This document shows, piece by piece, positions 39,871 through 52,137 of a stretch of DNA of 64,000 nucleotides (its first letter is position 1; every line of letters starts with the position of its first letter). Source of the DNA: Stenotrophomonas maltophilia. Its GTDB lineage: Bacteria; Pseudomonadota; Gammaproteobacteria; Xanthomonadales; Xanthomonadaceae. A program made the translations under genes and the position numbers. The stretch covers positions 1,488,001-1,552,000 of the forward strand of contig NZ_NERD01000002.1 of NCBI RefSeq assembly GCF_002799155.1, in the 5' to 3' direction. The notes under the pieces are model-generated. The model did no database searches, was not told the origin of the DNA, and worked only from the letters and a program-made list of their open reading frames with translations.

Positions 39871-40461
39871 TTATAGCGCGACAGCCTGCAACTGGAAGTC
39901 GATGTAGCCGTAAGCGATGCGCCGGGACTTCTCGGCGTTGAACTGGCCGCCGACCAGGCTGCCGCGCAGCCACAGGCCGTCGATCATGGCGGCCAGGCCG
40001 CGGGCGGCCAGGCGGGCCTGCGGGTGGGGCAGCAGGCGGTTGAACTGGTGGCACAGGTTGGAGAACAGGCGCTGGTCGTTGGCGCGCTGCAGCCGGGCCA
40101 GTTCCGGCTGGTGCATGCTGGCGGCCCAGAAGGTGAGCCAGACGCGCATCGCGGTGCCATTGATCTGGCTGTCGTCGAAGTTGCCATCGACGATGGCGCG
40201 CAGCTGCTCGCGCGGGTCGTCGCTGGCGTCTGCGCGGTAGCGGGCGACGGCGTCCTTCAGTTCGCGCAGGATCTGCCGCATTGCAGCATTGAGCAGGCCG
40301 TCCTTGTCGCCGAAGTAGTGGGCGACGATGCCGCTGGACAGCCCTGCCTTCTTCGCGATGGTGGCGACGGTCGCATCGGCCATGCCGATCTCGTCGATGG
40401 TCTGGAAAGTGGCCCGGATCAGCTGTTCGCGCCGTACCGGTTCCACGCCTTTCTTCGGCAT
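39871..40461 (-). CDS. betI: TetR-family choline-responsive repressor BetI
   Basis: A 196-residue TetR regulator with the BetI start [27 protein letters not shown] and helix-turn-helix ([28 protein letters not shown]). The ATG at 40461 was chosen over an upstream in-frame ATG (40533) because it matches the family and because the upstream region holds the operator. BetI represses the bet genes unless choline is present. A long palindrome between betI and betT is its likely site. Confidence 0.93.
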   Translation of the reverse strand: MPKKGVEPVRREQLIRATFQTIDEIGMADATVATIAKKAGLSSGIVAHYFGDKDGLLNAAMRQILRELKDAVARYRADASDDPREQLRAIVDGNFDDSQINGTAMRVWLTFWAASMHQPELARLQRANDQRLFSNLCHQFNRLLPHPQARLAARGLAAMIDGLWLRGSLVGGQFNAEKSRRIAYGYIDFQLQAVAL

Positions 40462-40514
40462 TGTCTCTCCACGGATTGCGACCCGAAGGATCGGGCTGTC
40501 GGCCATTATGCTTT

Positions 40515-40540
40515 TTATTGATTGAACGTTCAATCAATAA
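40515..40540. promoter_or_regulatory. BetI operator palindrome
   Basis: A perfect 26-nt palindrome of TTATTGATTGAAC / GTTCAATCAATAA halves, in an AT-rich patch within GC-rich DNA. It lies 54 nt before the betI start and 92 nt before betT, so one site can control both divergent transcripts. The half-site resembles known TetR/BetI operators. Confidence 0.82.
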
Positions 40541-40631
40541 ACCCTAGGATGCGCTCGCGCCCCACGCCATGGGCCCGGTTTACCGGTCCGGCCCCGCCCA
40601 TGTGCTCCCTCGGACTTGATGAGACGACCCC

Positions 40632-42182
40632 ATGTCTTCCCTGGCTCATCCCAAGCGTTCGCCCCTGCGCTTGAACCGTTTTGTCTTCTTCAGCTCGTCG
40701 GTGTCGATCGGCATCCTCGGGCTGCTGACCGTTCTCTATCCCGAAGCCAGCGAGCACTGGCTGCAATGGGCGCAGGCCGAGGTGTCGGCCGCGTTCGGCT
40801 GGTGGTACATGCTGCTGATCGTGCTGTGCCTGGGCTTCGTGCTGTGGCTGGCGTTCTCGCCGTATGGCCGTATCCGCCTGGGGCACAACGAGGAATCACC
40901 GGCCTTCGGCTACGTCGCCTGGGTGTCGATGCTGTTCTCGGCCGGCATCGGCATCGCACTGCTGTACTACGGTGCCTACGAGCCGCTGGACCATTTCCTT
41001 CATCCGCCGGGGCAGCCCGGTGGTACCGTGGCTGCCGGCCGCGAGGCGATGGTGCTGACCTTCCTGCACTGGGGCCTGCACGGCTGGGCGTTGTATGCGC
41101 TGGTCGGCGTGGCACTGGGCTATTTCGCCTACCGTCGCGACCTGCCGCTGGCGCTGCGCTCGGCGCTGTACCCGATCTTCGGTGAGCGCATCCATGGCCG
41201 CATCGGCGACATGGTCGATGGCTTCGGCATCCTTGCCACGCTGATCTCGATGGTGACCAACCTCGGCATCGGTGCGCTGGTGGTGCAGTCGGGCCTGGTC
41301 TACCTGTTCCATATCCCGGATACGCCGCAGGTGCTGGTGGCGATCGTGCTGGTGATGATGGCGGTGGCCACCATCGGCGTGGTGGCCGGTGTGGAGAAGG
41401 GCATTGCGTGGCTGTCCAATCTCAATGTGCGCCTGCTGTGCGGCCTGCTGCTGTTCGTGCTGGTCACCGGCCCAACCCTGCACCTGTTCGACGGCCTGAT
41501 CCAGAACACCGGCGATTACCTCGGCGCGTTCGTGCGCAAGAGCTTCGACATGTACCTCAACGACCCGAAGGGCCGTGAGTGGATGGGCTCGTGGACGCTG
41601 TTCTACTGGGCCTGGTGGATCGCCTGGGCGCCATTTGTCGGCCTTTTCGTGGCGCGCATCTCGCGCGGCCGCACCATCCGCGAAGTGATCATGGGCGTGC
41701 TGCTGATCCCGCTCGGCTTCACCCTGGCCTGGCTGTCTATCTTCGGCAACACCGCCATCGACCTGGTGCTCAACCACGGCCAGGCGATCCTGGGCGACGT
41801 GGCCCAGCACGATGCGGCGATGACGCTGTTCAAGCTTCTGGAATACCTGCCCGGCGCGCCGTACGTGGCCGGTGCCGCGGTGGTGATCGGTTTCGTGCTG
41901 TTCCTGACCCCGGTCGACTCGGGCACGCTGATGATCGCCAACCTGTGCACCCGTCGCGTTGACGATGGCGTGGAGGATGGCCATGACGCGCCGATCTGGC
42001 TGCGCGTGTTCTGGGCGGCCGGCATCACCGTGGCCAGCATCGGTCTTCTGCTGGCTGGCAACTTCAGTGCGATGCAGACGGCGGTGGTGCTGTGCGGCCT
42101 CCCGTTCTCGTTCACCCTGGCGTTCTACATGTGGGGCCTTCTGAAGGCGCTGCGCACCGACCCGGACGCCCCGCGGCGCTGA
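40632..42182 (+). CDS. betT: BCCT-family choline/betaine transporter
   Basis: A 516-residue membrane carrier with about twelve hydrophobic segments and BCCT marks: MLFSAGIGIALLYYGAYEPL, the HWGLHGWALYALVG region, and the Trp-rich segment LFYWAWWIAWAPFVGLFVARISRGRT. It is much shorter than E. coli BetT (about 677), lacking the long C-terminal regulatory tail, so osmotic regulation of activity may differ. It is divergent from betIBA across the palindromic operator. A stem-loop follows the gene. Confidence 0.92.
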   Translation: MSSLAHPKRSPLRLNRFVFFSSSVSIGILGLLTVLYPEASEHWLQWAQAEVSAAFGWWYMLLIVLCLGFVLWLAFSPYGRIRLGHNEESPAFGYVAWVSMLFSAGIGIALLYYGAYEPLDHFLHPPGQPGGTVAAGREAMVLTFLHWGLHGWALYALVGVALGYFAYRRDLPLALRSALYPIFGERIHGRIGDMVDGFGILATLISMVTNLGIGALVVQSGLVYLFHIPDTPQVLVAIVLVMMAVATIGVVAGVEKGIAWLSNLNVRLLCGLLLFVLVTGPTLHLFDGLIQNTGDYLGAFVRKSFDMYLNDPKGREWMGSWTLFYWAWWIAWAPFVGLFVARISRGRTIREVIMGVLLIPLGFTLAWLSIFGNTAIDLVLNHGQAILGDVAQHDAAMTLFKLLEYLPGAPYVAGAAVVIGFVLFLTPVDSGTLMIANLCTRRVDDGVEDGHDAPIWLRVFWAAGITVASIGLLLAGNFSAMQTAVVLCGLPFSFTLAFYMWGLLKALRTDPDAPRR

Positions 42183-42190
42183 GCGCTTCT

Positions 42191-42218
42191 GTAGAGCCGA
42201 GCCCATGCTCGGCTCTAC
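42191..42218. repeat. SMAG-type palindrome
   Basis: GTAGAGCCGAGCCCATGCTC closing to GGCTCTAC directly after the betT stop; arms match the element at 1540. Confidence 0.7.
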
Positions 42219-42236
42219 AGGGGGCATCGCAAACGC

Positions 42237-42268
42237 AAAGGGCCGGATCCGCAAGGATCCGGCCCTTT
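42237..42268. terminator. Bidirectional terminator between betT and acnA
   Basis: A perfect stem AAAGGGCCGGATCC / GGATCCGGCCCTTT around a GCAA loop lies between the convergent betT and acnA genes. A on the left and T on the right provide U-runs for both directions. Confidence 0.82.
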
Positions 42269-42292
42269 CCTCAATCGGGCGCAGCCGCGCCG

Positions 42293-45046
<2,754 letters not shown>

Positions 45047-45347
45047 GCGGGGTAACTCCTTCTTGCGGATGGCTTGCAGTGGCCCGCGCATGGCAGGCCT
45101 GCTTGCGTTTGCCGCGGGCCTGGCGGCCCCGGTGGTCCCAGTATGAATCCTGGACTGAATGGATTCATCCGGGCCGGGTTCCGGCCTGCAGCATCGGTTC
45201 CAGACTACAGGGGAAGGTGTATGGCGTATGTCACGTTTGTGGCCGATCCTTTGCGAGGCAAGGGCTGGCGGGGTGCCGGTCCTGTTCAGGGTGGAAGTAT
45301 GCCCGGGGAAGTATGTATAATTTGTGCATACTCTGGAGGGCCTACCG
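45047..45347. other. 301-nt region between acnA and the toxin-antitoxin pair
   Basis: This divergent gap holds the acnA promoter on the minus strand and the antitoxin promoter on the plus strand. An inverted repeat ATGAATCC ... GGATTCAT (45143-45168) could form a hairpin in the acnA leader. GGAAGTATG occurs twice, followed by the antitoxin operator. No coding frame is convincing. Confidence 0.5.
45310..45332 (+). promoter_or_regulatory. Toxin-antitoxin operator/promoter
   Basis: AGTATGTATAATTTGTGCATACT is an inverted repeat (AGTATG / CATACT) that overlaps a consensus-like -10 box (TATAAT, 45316-45321). It lies 16 nt before the antitoxin ATG, so binding of the antitoxin/toxin complex would block transcription. 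Confidence 0.72.
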
Positions 45348-45572
45348 ATGGAAGCCACTGTTGCAGAACGCGGACAGATCACCCTGCCCAAGGCGGTGCG
45401 TGATGCCCTCGGCCTGACCAAGGGCACGCTGCTGAAGGTCGAGCTGGACGGCAGCCGCATCATCCTGCGCAAGAGTGTTGACGATGCCATTTCACGGGCG
45501 CGCGGCAAGTTCGCGCTGGACGGTTTCGAATCGTCCGACGCAGCGGTACGCGCGGTGCGTGACGAGGAATAA
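45348..45572 (+). CDS. AbrB/SpoVT-type antitoxin (VapB-like)
   Basis: A 74-residue DNA-binding antitoxin of the swapped-hairpin AbrB fold: [35 protein letters not shown]. The C-terminal part (residues 45-74) would wrap the toxin. The ATG at 45348 has a good GGAGG site; an upstream in-frame ATG overlaps the operator. The PIN-domain toxin gene starts 4 nt after its stop. The product should both neutralise the toxin and repress the operon. Confidence 0.88.
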   Translation: MEATVAERGQITLPKAVRDALGLTKGTLLKVELDGSRIILRKSVDDAISRARGKFALDGFESSDAAVRAVRDEE

Positions 45573-45575
45573 GCC

Positions 45576-45977
45576 GTGATGATCGCCGTCGATTCGCCGG
45601 TGCTGGTCGAGCTGCTCAGCAATGGTCCGCAGGCCGATGCCGTGGAAGCCATCCTCAGGCAGAGCCTGGTCGGTGGCCGCGTGGTGGTCTGCGGCGCGAC
45701 CCTGGCCGAGGTCTGCGCATCGTTGCGCGGCGGCGCCGAGGTGCTGGAAGCGCTGGAAGAAATGGGCGTGCACTTCAATCCGATGGAAGCCAAGTCGGCG
45801 CTGCGTGCCGGCGAGATGCACCGTCGCCACCGCCAGCGCAGTGGCAGCCGCCGCAGCCTGGACGAATTCATGGTCGGCGCCCACGCACTGCTGCAGTGCG
45901 ATGGCCTGATCACCTGGAACGACACGTTTTACCGCGACTACTTCAAGGGCCTGAAGCTGATCGTGCCGCACGCCTGA
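45576..45977 (+). CDS. PIN-domain ribonuclease toxin (VapC-like)
   Basis: A 133-residue PIN-domain protein. Conserved acidic residues are visible: Asp near the N-terminus ([14 protein letters not shown]), Glu in LAEVCASL, Asp in [13 protein letters not shown], and a fourth near [12 protein letters not shown]. Such toxins cut RNA, often tRNA or rRNA, in a metal-dependent way. With the AbrB-type partner it forms a typical type II toxin-antitoxin module. It sits between acnA and acnB; the acnB start lies 44 nt downstream, so acnB may receive transcription from the toxin promoter. Confidence 0.88.
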   Translation: MMIAVDSPVLVELLSNGPQADAVEAILRQSLVGGRVVVCGATLAEVCASLRGGAEVLEALEEMGVHFNPMEAKSALRAGEMHRRHRQRSGSRRSLDEFMVGAHALLQCDGLITWNDTFYRDYFKGLKLIVPHA

Positions 45978-46020
45978 GCCCACTTTGATTTTTCAACCTA
46001 CGCATTACCCGGGAGTTGTC

Positions 46021-48612
46021 ATGTTGGAAGCCTACCGCCACCACGTCGCCGAGCGCGCTGCGCTTGGCATCCCGCCGCTGCCGCTGAGCGCGCAGCAGAC
46101 GGCCGATGTCATCGAACTGCTGAAGAACCCGCCGCAGGGCGAGGCCGAGTTCCTGCTCGACCTGCTGACCCACCGCGTGCCGGCCGGCGTCGATGACGCG
46201 GCCAAGGTCAAGGCCTCGTACCTGGCGGCGATCGCCCTGGGCAGCGAGCAGAACCCGCTGATCAGCCGCGAGCGCGCCACCGAACTGCTGGGCACCATGC
46301 TCGGTGGCTACAACGTCGCGCCGCTGGTGCAGCTGCTGGACGACGCCAGCGTCGGCACCATCGCCGCCAACGGCCTGAAGAAGACCTTGCTGGTGTTCGA
46401 TGCCTTCCACGATGTGCAGGAAAAGGCCAAGGCCGGCAACGCCAACGCCCAGGCCGTGCTGCAGAGCTGGGCCGATGCCGAGTGGTTCACCAGCAACCCG
46501 GAAGTGCCGCAGAGCCTGACCGTCACCGTGTTCAAGGTGCCGGGCGAGACCAACACCGACGACCTGTCGCCGGCGCCGGACGCGACCACCCGCCCGGACA
46601 TCCCGATGCACGCCCTGGCGATGCTGAAGAACAAGCGCGACGATGCGCCGTTCACCCCGGAAGAAGACGGCAAGCGTGGCCCGATCCAGCAGATCCTGTC
46701 GCTGAAGGACAAGGGTCACCTGGTTGCCTACGTCGGCGACGTGGTCGGCACCGGTTCCTCGCGCAAGTCGGCCACCAACAGCGTGCTGTGGTGGACCGGC
46801 GATGACATTCCGTTCATCCCGAACAAGCGTGCCGGTGGCGTCTGCCTGGGTTCGAAGATCGCCCCGATCTTCTACAACACCATGGAAGATGCCGGTGCAC
46901 TGCCGATTGAGCTGGACGTGTCGAAGATGGAGCACGGCGATGTGGTCGAGCTGCGTCCGTACGAAGGCAAGGCACTGAAGAACGGCGAAGTGATTGCCGA
47001 GTTCCAGGTCAAGTCCGAAGTGCTGTTCGACGAAGTGCGTGCCGGTGGCCGCATTCCGCTGATCATCGGCCGTGGCCTGACCGGCAAGGCGCGCGAAGCG
47101 CTGGGCCTGGCCCCGACCGACCTGTTCCGCCTGCCGGTGCAGCCGGTCGATACCGGCAAGGGCTTCTCGCTGGCGCAGAAGATGGTCGGCCGCGCCTGTG
47201 GCCTGCCGGAAGGCCAGGGCATGCGCCCGGGCACCTACTGCGAACCGAAGATGACCTCGGTCGGCTCGCAGGACACCACCGGCCCGATGACCCGTGACGA
47301 GCTGAAGGACCTGGCCTGCCTGGGCTTCTCGGCCGACCTGGTGATGCAGTCGTTCTGCCACACCGCCGCTTATCCGAAGCCGGTGGACGTGAAGACCCAC
47401 CACACCCTGCCGGAGTTCATCTCTACCCGTGGCGGCATCTCGCTGCGCCCGGGCGACGGCGTGATCCACAGCTGGCTCAACCGCATGCTGCTGCCGGATA
47501 CCGTCGGCACCGGTGGTGACTCGCACACCCGTTTCCCGGTGGGTATTTCGTTCCCGGCCGGTTCGGGCCTGGTTGCCTTCGCCGCTGCCACCGGCGTGAT
47601 GCCGCTGGACATGCCGGAGTCGGTGCTGGTGCGCTTCAAGGGCAAGATGCAGCCGGGCGTGACCCTGCGTGACCTGGTCAACGCGATCCCGCTGTACGCG
47701 ATCAAGTCGGGCCTGCTGACCGTGGCCAAGGCTGGCAAGAAGAACATCTTCTCCGGCCGCATCCTGGAAATCGAAGGCCTGCCGGAGCTGAAGGTCGAAC
47801 AGGCGTTCGAACTGTCCGACGCCTCGGCCGAGCGTTCGGCGGCCGGTTGCTCGGTGCGCCTGAACAAGGAGCCGATCATCGAGTACCTCAACAGCAACAT
47901 CACCCTGCTGAAGTGGATGATCGCCGAGGGTTACCAGGATCCGCGTTCGCTGCAGCGCCGTATCGAGAAGATGGAAGCGTGGCTGGCCAACCCGGAGCTG
48001 CTGGAGCCGGATGCCGACGCCGAGTACGCCGCCGTCATCGAGATCGACCTGGCCGACATCCACGAGCCGATCGTGGCCTGCCCGAACGACCCGGACGACG
48101 TGAAGACCCTGTCCGAAGTGGCCGGCGCCAAGATCGACGAAGTGTTCATCGGTTCGTGCATGACCAACATTGGTCACTTCCGCGCGGCTGCCAAGCTGCT
48201 GGAAGGCAAGCGTGACCTGCCGACCCGCCTGTGGGTGGCCCCGCCGACCAAGATGGATGCTTCCGAGCTGACCAAGGAAGGCGTGTACGGCACCTTCGGC
48301 GCTACCGGCGCACGCATGGAAATGCCGGGCTGCTCGCTGTGCATGGGCAACCAGGCGCAGATCCGCGAAGGTTCCACCGCGATGTCGACCTCGACCCGCA
48401 ACTTCCCGAACCGCCTGGGCCGCAACACCAACGTGTACCTGGGTTCGGCGGAACTGGCGGCGATCTGCTCGCGCCTGGGCCGCATCCCGACCAAGGAGGA
48501 GTACATGGCGGACATCGGCGTGATCAACGCCAATGGTGCGGAGATCTACCGCTACATGAACTTCGACCAGATCGAGGAATACCAGGACGTGGCCAGGACG
48601 GTTGCTGCCTGA
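46021..48612 (+). CDS. acnB: Aconitate hydratase B (bifunctional with 2-methylisocitrate dehydratase)
   Basis: An 863-residue aconitase B. It has the HEAT-like N-terminal domain ([22 protein letters not shown]), the swivel domain early in the chain ([19 protein letters not shown]), and the cluster ligands in [17 protein letters not shown] and [16 protein letters not shown]. This domain order, with the swivel domain before the catalytic core, separates AcnB from AcnA. It is the main citric-acid-cycle aconitase in many gammaproteobacteria. A strong terminator follows. Confidence 0.95.
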   Translation: MLEAYRHHVAERAALGIPPLPLSAQQTADVIELLKNPPQGEAEFLLDLLTHRVPAGVDDAAKVKASYLAAIALGSEQNPLISRERATELLGTMLGGYNVAPLVQLLDDASVGTIAANGLKKTLLVFDAFHDVQEKAKAGNANAQAVLQSWADAEWFTSNPEVPQSLTVTVFKVPGETNTDDLSPAPDATTRPDIPMHALAMLKNKRDDAPFTPEEDGKRGPIQQILSLKDKGHLVAYVGDVVGTGSSRKSATNSVLWWTGDDIPFIPNKRAGGVCLGSKIAPIFYNTMEDAGALPIELDVSKMEHGDVVELRPYEGKALKNGEVIAEFQVKSEVLFDEVRAGGRIPLIIGRGLTGKAREALGLAPTDLFRLPVQPVDTGKGFSLAQKMVGRACGLPEGQGMRPGTYCEPKMTSVGSQDTTGPMTRDELKDLACLGFSADLVMQSFCHTAAYPKPVDVKTHHTLPEFISTRGGISLRPGDGVIHSWLNRMLLPDTVGTGGDSHTRFPVGISFPAGSGLVAFAAATGVMPLDMPESVLVRFKGKMQPGVTLRDLVNAIPLYAIKSGLLTVAKAGKKNIFSGRILEIEGLPELKVEQAFELSDASAERSAAGCSVRLNKEPIIEYLNSNITLLKWMIAEGYQDPRSLQRRIEKMEAWLANPELLEPDADAEYAAVIEIDLADIHEPIVACPNDPDDVKTLSEVAGAKIDEVFIGSCMTNIGHFRAAAKLLEGKRDLPTRLWVAPPTKMDASELTKEGVYGTFGATGARMEMPGCSLCMGNQAQIREGSTAMSTSTRNFPNRLGRNTNVYLGSAELAAICSRLGRIPTKEEYMADIGVINANGAEIYRYMNFDQIEEYQDVARTVAA

Positions 48613-48614
48613 GG

Positions 48615-48639
48615 GTAGTGCCGGCCAGTGGCCGGCATC
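48615..48639 (+). repeat. SMAG element
   Basis: GTAGTGCCGGCCAGTGGCCG followed by GCATC: GTAG head and GCCGGCC/GGCCGGC palindrome right after the acnB stop. Confidence 0.65.
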
Positions 48640-48653
48640 CCGTTGAAACGAAG

Positions 48654-48682
48654 AACCCCCGGTGAAAGCCGGGGGTTTTTTG
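48654..48682 (+). terminator. acnB intrinsic terminator
   Basis: ACCCCCGG-TGAAAG-CCGGGGGT stem followed by TTTTTT, 42 nt past the acnB stop. A textbook rho-independent terminator. The facing lipase gene ends at 48703 on the other strand. Confidence 0.9.
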
Positions 48683-48702
48683 TGTGTGCCGGGCCAGGTG
48701 GC

Positions 48703-50178
48703 CTAGCCCATGCGCATCGCCGTACGGGCCTGCTCCTGGACGTGGTCTTGCTGGGCAACCTGCTGTGCCTGCGACATCTGTTCGACCTTGGCGAGCGACT
48801 GCTCCACGGGCGTATTGACGGCGTCGCTGATCGCGACCGAAGACCGCAGGTGTGCCGGATTGTCGAGCGCTCCCTGAACGACAAACATGCGCGGGCCGGC
48901 ACCATCGCTGGATGGATTGCCCAGGACAACATGATCGACGCGTTCCAGGCCGCTGCTCTTGGCCGCTGCAAGCAGGCTGGCCGTCATCCGCTCACTGGTG
49001 TCATCGAAGCTGCGCCCGTGCCTGGCATCCACAGCGGATACACCGTCGCGAATCTGCCGGTAGAGAGGTTGGTCTGGGTGGCCTTCCTTCCTGGGATCCA
49101 GGCCTGCCCTGTCCAGGGTGGATTGAATGCTCTCCTGCAATGGGTTCCTGGGAGGGAAGCCGGGATTGCCGAGGGAGGGCGAGCCCTGGTCGGTTGCATC
49201 CTGGATCAGGTGCTCCCCAGGCTTGAGCGCATTGCGGGCCTGCGCCGCGGCTTCAGCTTCGTGGCGGGCATGCGCACCAGCTTCCTCGGTGCCGCGCAGG
49301 TAATTGACCCCGTCGCGCAGCAGACCCGGTCCACCGCCGACAAGCACGGTCGCCGCCGCGCGCAGCTGATGAACATCACTGCGGTAGTCGGCAATCCGGC
49401 GCAGGTCTTCAGGATCCGTGATCCGGGCTTCGGGGTTGTCCAGTACAGACTGCACCGGACCCTTGTCGGTCATGCGATCAAGGAAATGAACCAATCGATG
49501 GGAGTCACCCAACTGGACCGCCACGGCGGCGGACATGACATGACCGCTCTTCATCCCAAGCGTTCCGAGCGAGGCGATGCGCTGGCCCTGCTCGGCGTTG
49601 CGCAGAACCTCCAGTTCCCTGGGCAGCGCATACATCTGGACCTGACCGTAATGAGGGCCGCCCGCACTGACCAGGTCGCCTGCCATCACATGGTTGGTGA
49701 AGGGCGCCGCATTGGCCGGCAGGCCTTCAGGGAGGCGATACGCCAGCCCGGCGGCACCGTAAGGATTGAATGCGTCGCCGGGGAGGTTGTAGTGATGGGC
49801 GGTGATCTGCGCGAGGGCGCCGCCGAGGGAGTGGCCGGTAACGGATACCTGGCCATATCTATTTGCGTCAGCCAGCTCGATTGCCTGCTTTGTCAGCGCG
49901 AGGGCATCATCAATCTGTGCGTTGATTCTGGCGGTGACCATCGCCGCATCGATGCCGCCGTCAATCAGAGGCTGGCGATCAAATTCGGTACCGCGATGGG
50001 TGACGATTACTTCTTTGGATTCGAGATTATGGTAAATGACGCCTTGGTAGCCGGTGGCGGAGTTTAGGCTGGCCAATACACGATATTCCGTCCCGGCAAT
50101 GGTAACAATGGCCTTGGGCTCAGGGAGCGGATCCTTGTAGACATGATCTGAGAGGGCTGCATTTGCTCCAGGATTCAT
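48703..50178 (-). CDS. Putative T4SS antibacterial lipase effector with XVIPCD-like C-terminus
   Basis: A 491-residue protein with two parts. The N-terminal half (about 1-250) is a class-3-type lipase: oxyanion-side motif HRGT (61-64), nucleophile elbow GHSLGG (115-120, Ser117), then HVMAGDLVS with a likely catalytic Asp and a later His. The C-terminal ~130 residues (PLYRQIRDGV, FDDTSERMTASLLAAAK, GLERVDHVVL, MFVVQGALDNPAHLRSSVAI) end in a Gln-rich tail (VEQMSQAQQVAQQ). This matches XVIPCD, the domain that binds VirD4 and marks effectors of the Xanthomonadales bacteria-killing type IV system. The upstream lipoprotein gene (4-nt overlap) is the likely immunity protein. No secretion genes are in the window. 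Confidence 0.85.
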   Translation of the reverse strand: MNPGANAALSDHVYKDPLPEPKAIVTIAGTEYRVLASLNSATGYQGVIYHNLESKEVIVTHRGTEFDRQPLIDGGIDAAMVTARINAQIDDALALTKQAIELADANRYGQVSVTGHSLGGALAQITAHHYNLPGDAFNPYGAAGLAYRLPEGLPANAAPFTNHVMAGDLVSAGGPHYGQVQMYALPRELEVLRNAEQGQRIASLGTLGMKSGHVMSAAVAVQLGDSHRLVHFLDRMTDKGPVQSVLDNPEARITDPEDLRRIADYRSDVHQLRAAATVLVGGGPGLLRDGVNYLRGTEEAGAHARHEAEAAAQARNALKPGEHLIQDATDQGSPSLGNPGFPPRNPLQESIQSTLDRAGLDPRKEGHPDQPLYRQIRDGVSAVDARHGRSFDDTSERMTASLLAAAKSSGLERVDHVVLGNPSSDGAGPRMFVVQGALDNPAHLRSSVAISDAVNTPVEQSLAKVEQMSQAQQVAQQDHVQEQARTAMRMG

Positions 50179-50813
50179 TGGGCTGTTCCTTCAGTCCGCG
50201 TGGAGATTTCGATTGGGAAGTAATTCTTTCGCTTATCTGGAGACACCTTCTCGTACCAAGTCGAAGGCTCGGTAGGCGTCCACTCTGGCGATCCCCCTGA
50301 AGTCATGGGGCGTAAGGCGCGATGTACGTAGGTAGTAGAGAGTTTCTCGGTTTCAAGCTTTGTGAATGAAGTCCATGCGGTTGCTTGGATAGGTCGATCA
50401 TCGATGATGAAGGCGAATGAAGCTTCCACGAGCACGGGTGTCCAAGTGCACGGGCCGCGACCGTAATAATCGGCAACTTCCATGCCGTCGTTGAATACAG
50501 CACTGCTGAACTCAGTAGCATTGAGGCGTTGTGCCTGAAGCTCAACCTTGTGCTGATTCGGCTCGTACTGCACCCCCTCCCAATTGTTGACCGGAGGGAG
50601 ACAGAGTGGGTCTATCTCATACGTGACGAAGACCGAAGGAACGGGGACATCCACGGGTGCATCGTGGACCCGAATCACAATCGGCAGCGCATCCTTGGGC
50701 GCAGGATTCTCGCGATAGACCGGGAACGAGCGTTCCTTGTTGCAGCCCGGAACGGCCAGTGTGATCAAAGCGATCAACGCAACATGAGCAAGGCTGGGGA
50801 CGGGTTTCAGCAT
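50175..50813 (-). CDS. Lipoprotein, candidate immunity protein for the lipase effector
   Basis: A 212-residue protein with a lipoprotein signal peptide (VALIALITLAVPGC, Cys24 as the lipid-modified residue). The remainder has no recognised domain; it is acidic/polar with aromatic residues and two further cysteines (PLCLPP, GPCTWTP). Its stop overlaps the start of the lipase effector gene (ATGA), so both are made together. Xanthomonadales T4SS effectors are regularly paired with a periplasmic lipoprotein inhibitor encoded next to them, which is the basis for this call. The gene has noticeably more A/T than its neighbours, consistent with transfer. Confidence 0.78.
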   Translation of the reverse strand: MLKPVPSLAHVALIALITLAVPGCNKERSFPVYRENPAPKDALPIVIRVHDAPVDVPVPSVFVTYEIDPLCLPPVNNWEGVQYEPNQHKVELQAQRLNATEFSSAVFNDGMEVADYYGRGPCTWTPVLVEASFAFIIDDRPIQATAWTSFTKLETEKLSTTYVHRALRPMTSGGSPEWTPTEPSTWYEKVSPDKRKNYFPIEISTRTEGTAQ

Positions 50814-51086
50814 GAGCGGTCCATGTCGCTGATCAAGGTTTTGCGGGGTGCGGCGACACCATGAAGGGCACCTCGGGGCAAATGCGACGGATTGCGTATT
50901 TCATGCCGGCTGCACCCCGGTACTCCATCCTTGTGTGCCGGTGCCACGGGGCGTTGCGGCGTATCGTTCATCGGCGTTCCATTGCTCTGCGATGTCTGAC
51001 TATACGACCCGGTGTAGCTGTACTCCAAGGCCGAGGTGCAGCGCCGGGGGCGTTCCGTGGGACGCCACCCAGCATCCGGCCGCTTG

Positions 51087-51890
51087 CTAGCAGGCGACGT
51101 GCAGCGACTGCTGCAACCATGCATCAATGTGCACGCTGGCGAATGCCGCATTCTCCAGCGTGGAGATATGGCCAGCATCGGGGATCGATTGCAGCCGGCA
51201 GCCGATCTGGTCCGCCATCTGCCGCGCTTCGGTCAGGGGGCGTGGGAGGTCGTGTTCGCCACTCAGGATCAGCGTTGTTTCCGGGTCCAGATCCTTCAAT
51301 GCGCCCAGCCGGTCCGGGCGGCCGAAGATCAGGCGACCCAGTGGCACGATCGCGTCGAGCAGGCGCTCGCGGGGCCAGGACAGCAGCCGTTGCCGGAACA
51401 TCATCCGGATCGGATCGTCGGTGGCGATGCCCGGGCGGAAGAACAGCGGCACGATCTGTTCGGCCATGGCTTCGGGGATGCAGCCCAGCTGTTCGATCAT
51501 GTCGAGCATGCCGAAGTAGCGTTGCCGCGACGCTTCCGGTTCCGCACCGAGATAGGTATCCATCAGGATCAGCGAACGGACCTGATCGGGACGTTGCAGC
51601 GCCAGTTCCGCCGCCCACATGCCGCCCACCGAGAGCCCTGCCACTGCGTACTGCCGGATGCCCAGCGCATCCAGCAACCGCCCGACTTCGCGTGCAAGGC
51701 ACGCGGGAGTGGTGAGGGCGGCTGATAGTGACAGATCGTTGTCGTGGCCGGGGAGCTCCGGGATGATCAGGCGATAGCGCCGCGACAGCAGCTCGATCTG
51801 CGGTGCCCACATGGAGCGGCCCCAGAGATAGCTGCCGCCAAGGACGATGGGAAAGCCGGTGCCGATATCGTGATGGGTGAGAAGGGGCAA
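51087..51890 (-). CDS. Alpha/beta hydrolase
   Basis: A 267-residue alpha/beta-hydrolase-fold enzyme. It has the oxyanion region VLGGSYLWG, the conserved PELPGHDNDL strand-turn, the nucleophile elbow GLSVGG (Ser near residue 107), an Asp in ILSGEHDLPRP and the catalytic His in IPDAGHISTLENA. The arrangement is like that of small esterases and 3-oxoadipate enol-lactonase (PcaD/MenH group). The gene is monocistronic, upstream (minus strand) of a 273-nt gap before the lipoprotein gene. Substrate unknown. Confidence 0.87.
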   Translation of the reverse strand: MPLLTHHDIGTGFPIVLGGSYLWGRSMWAPQIELLSRRYRLIIPELPGHDNDLSLSAALTTPACLAREVGRLLDALGIRQYAVAGLSVGGMWAAELALQRPDQVRSLILMDTYLGAEPEASRQRYFGMLDMIEQLGCIPEAMAEQIVPLFFRPGIATDDPIRMMFRQRLLSWPRERLLDAIVPLGRLIFGRPDRLGALKDLDPETTLILSGEHDLPRPLTEARQMADQIGCRLQSIPDAGHISTLENAAFASVHIDAWLQQSLHVAC

Positions 51891-52137
51891 GGAGGTGCTC
51901 CATGGAAGGGAGCCTCACGCTGCGGGGGGCAGGGGACGCACGTCCAATGTGGGGGATCGACAGGGATCCATCCCGGGGCACAAACGAGGTGAGTGCGTCA
52001 CGCATGTGCGCAAGCAGCACTGTTGAAACATCGTTGTCCGACGTTGCTGCAGGATCGAACGGGTTGAATGCGACGTCTGTCGGTTGTTTTCAGCCGGGTG
52101 CGGAGCGGAGCAAAGGCTCAGCCCCGCAGCAGTCCCA

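Noticed and set aside
45943-48177. Long open frame opposite acnB
   Set aside because: Shadow of a clearly conserved enzyme; no similarity or ribosome site.
50807-51178. Open frame upstream of the lipoprotein gene as a second effector or immunity gene
   Set aside because: No signal peptide, no domain, Arg/Pro-rich composition and overlap with the hydrolase gene end; not supported.
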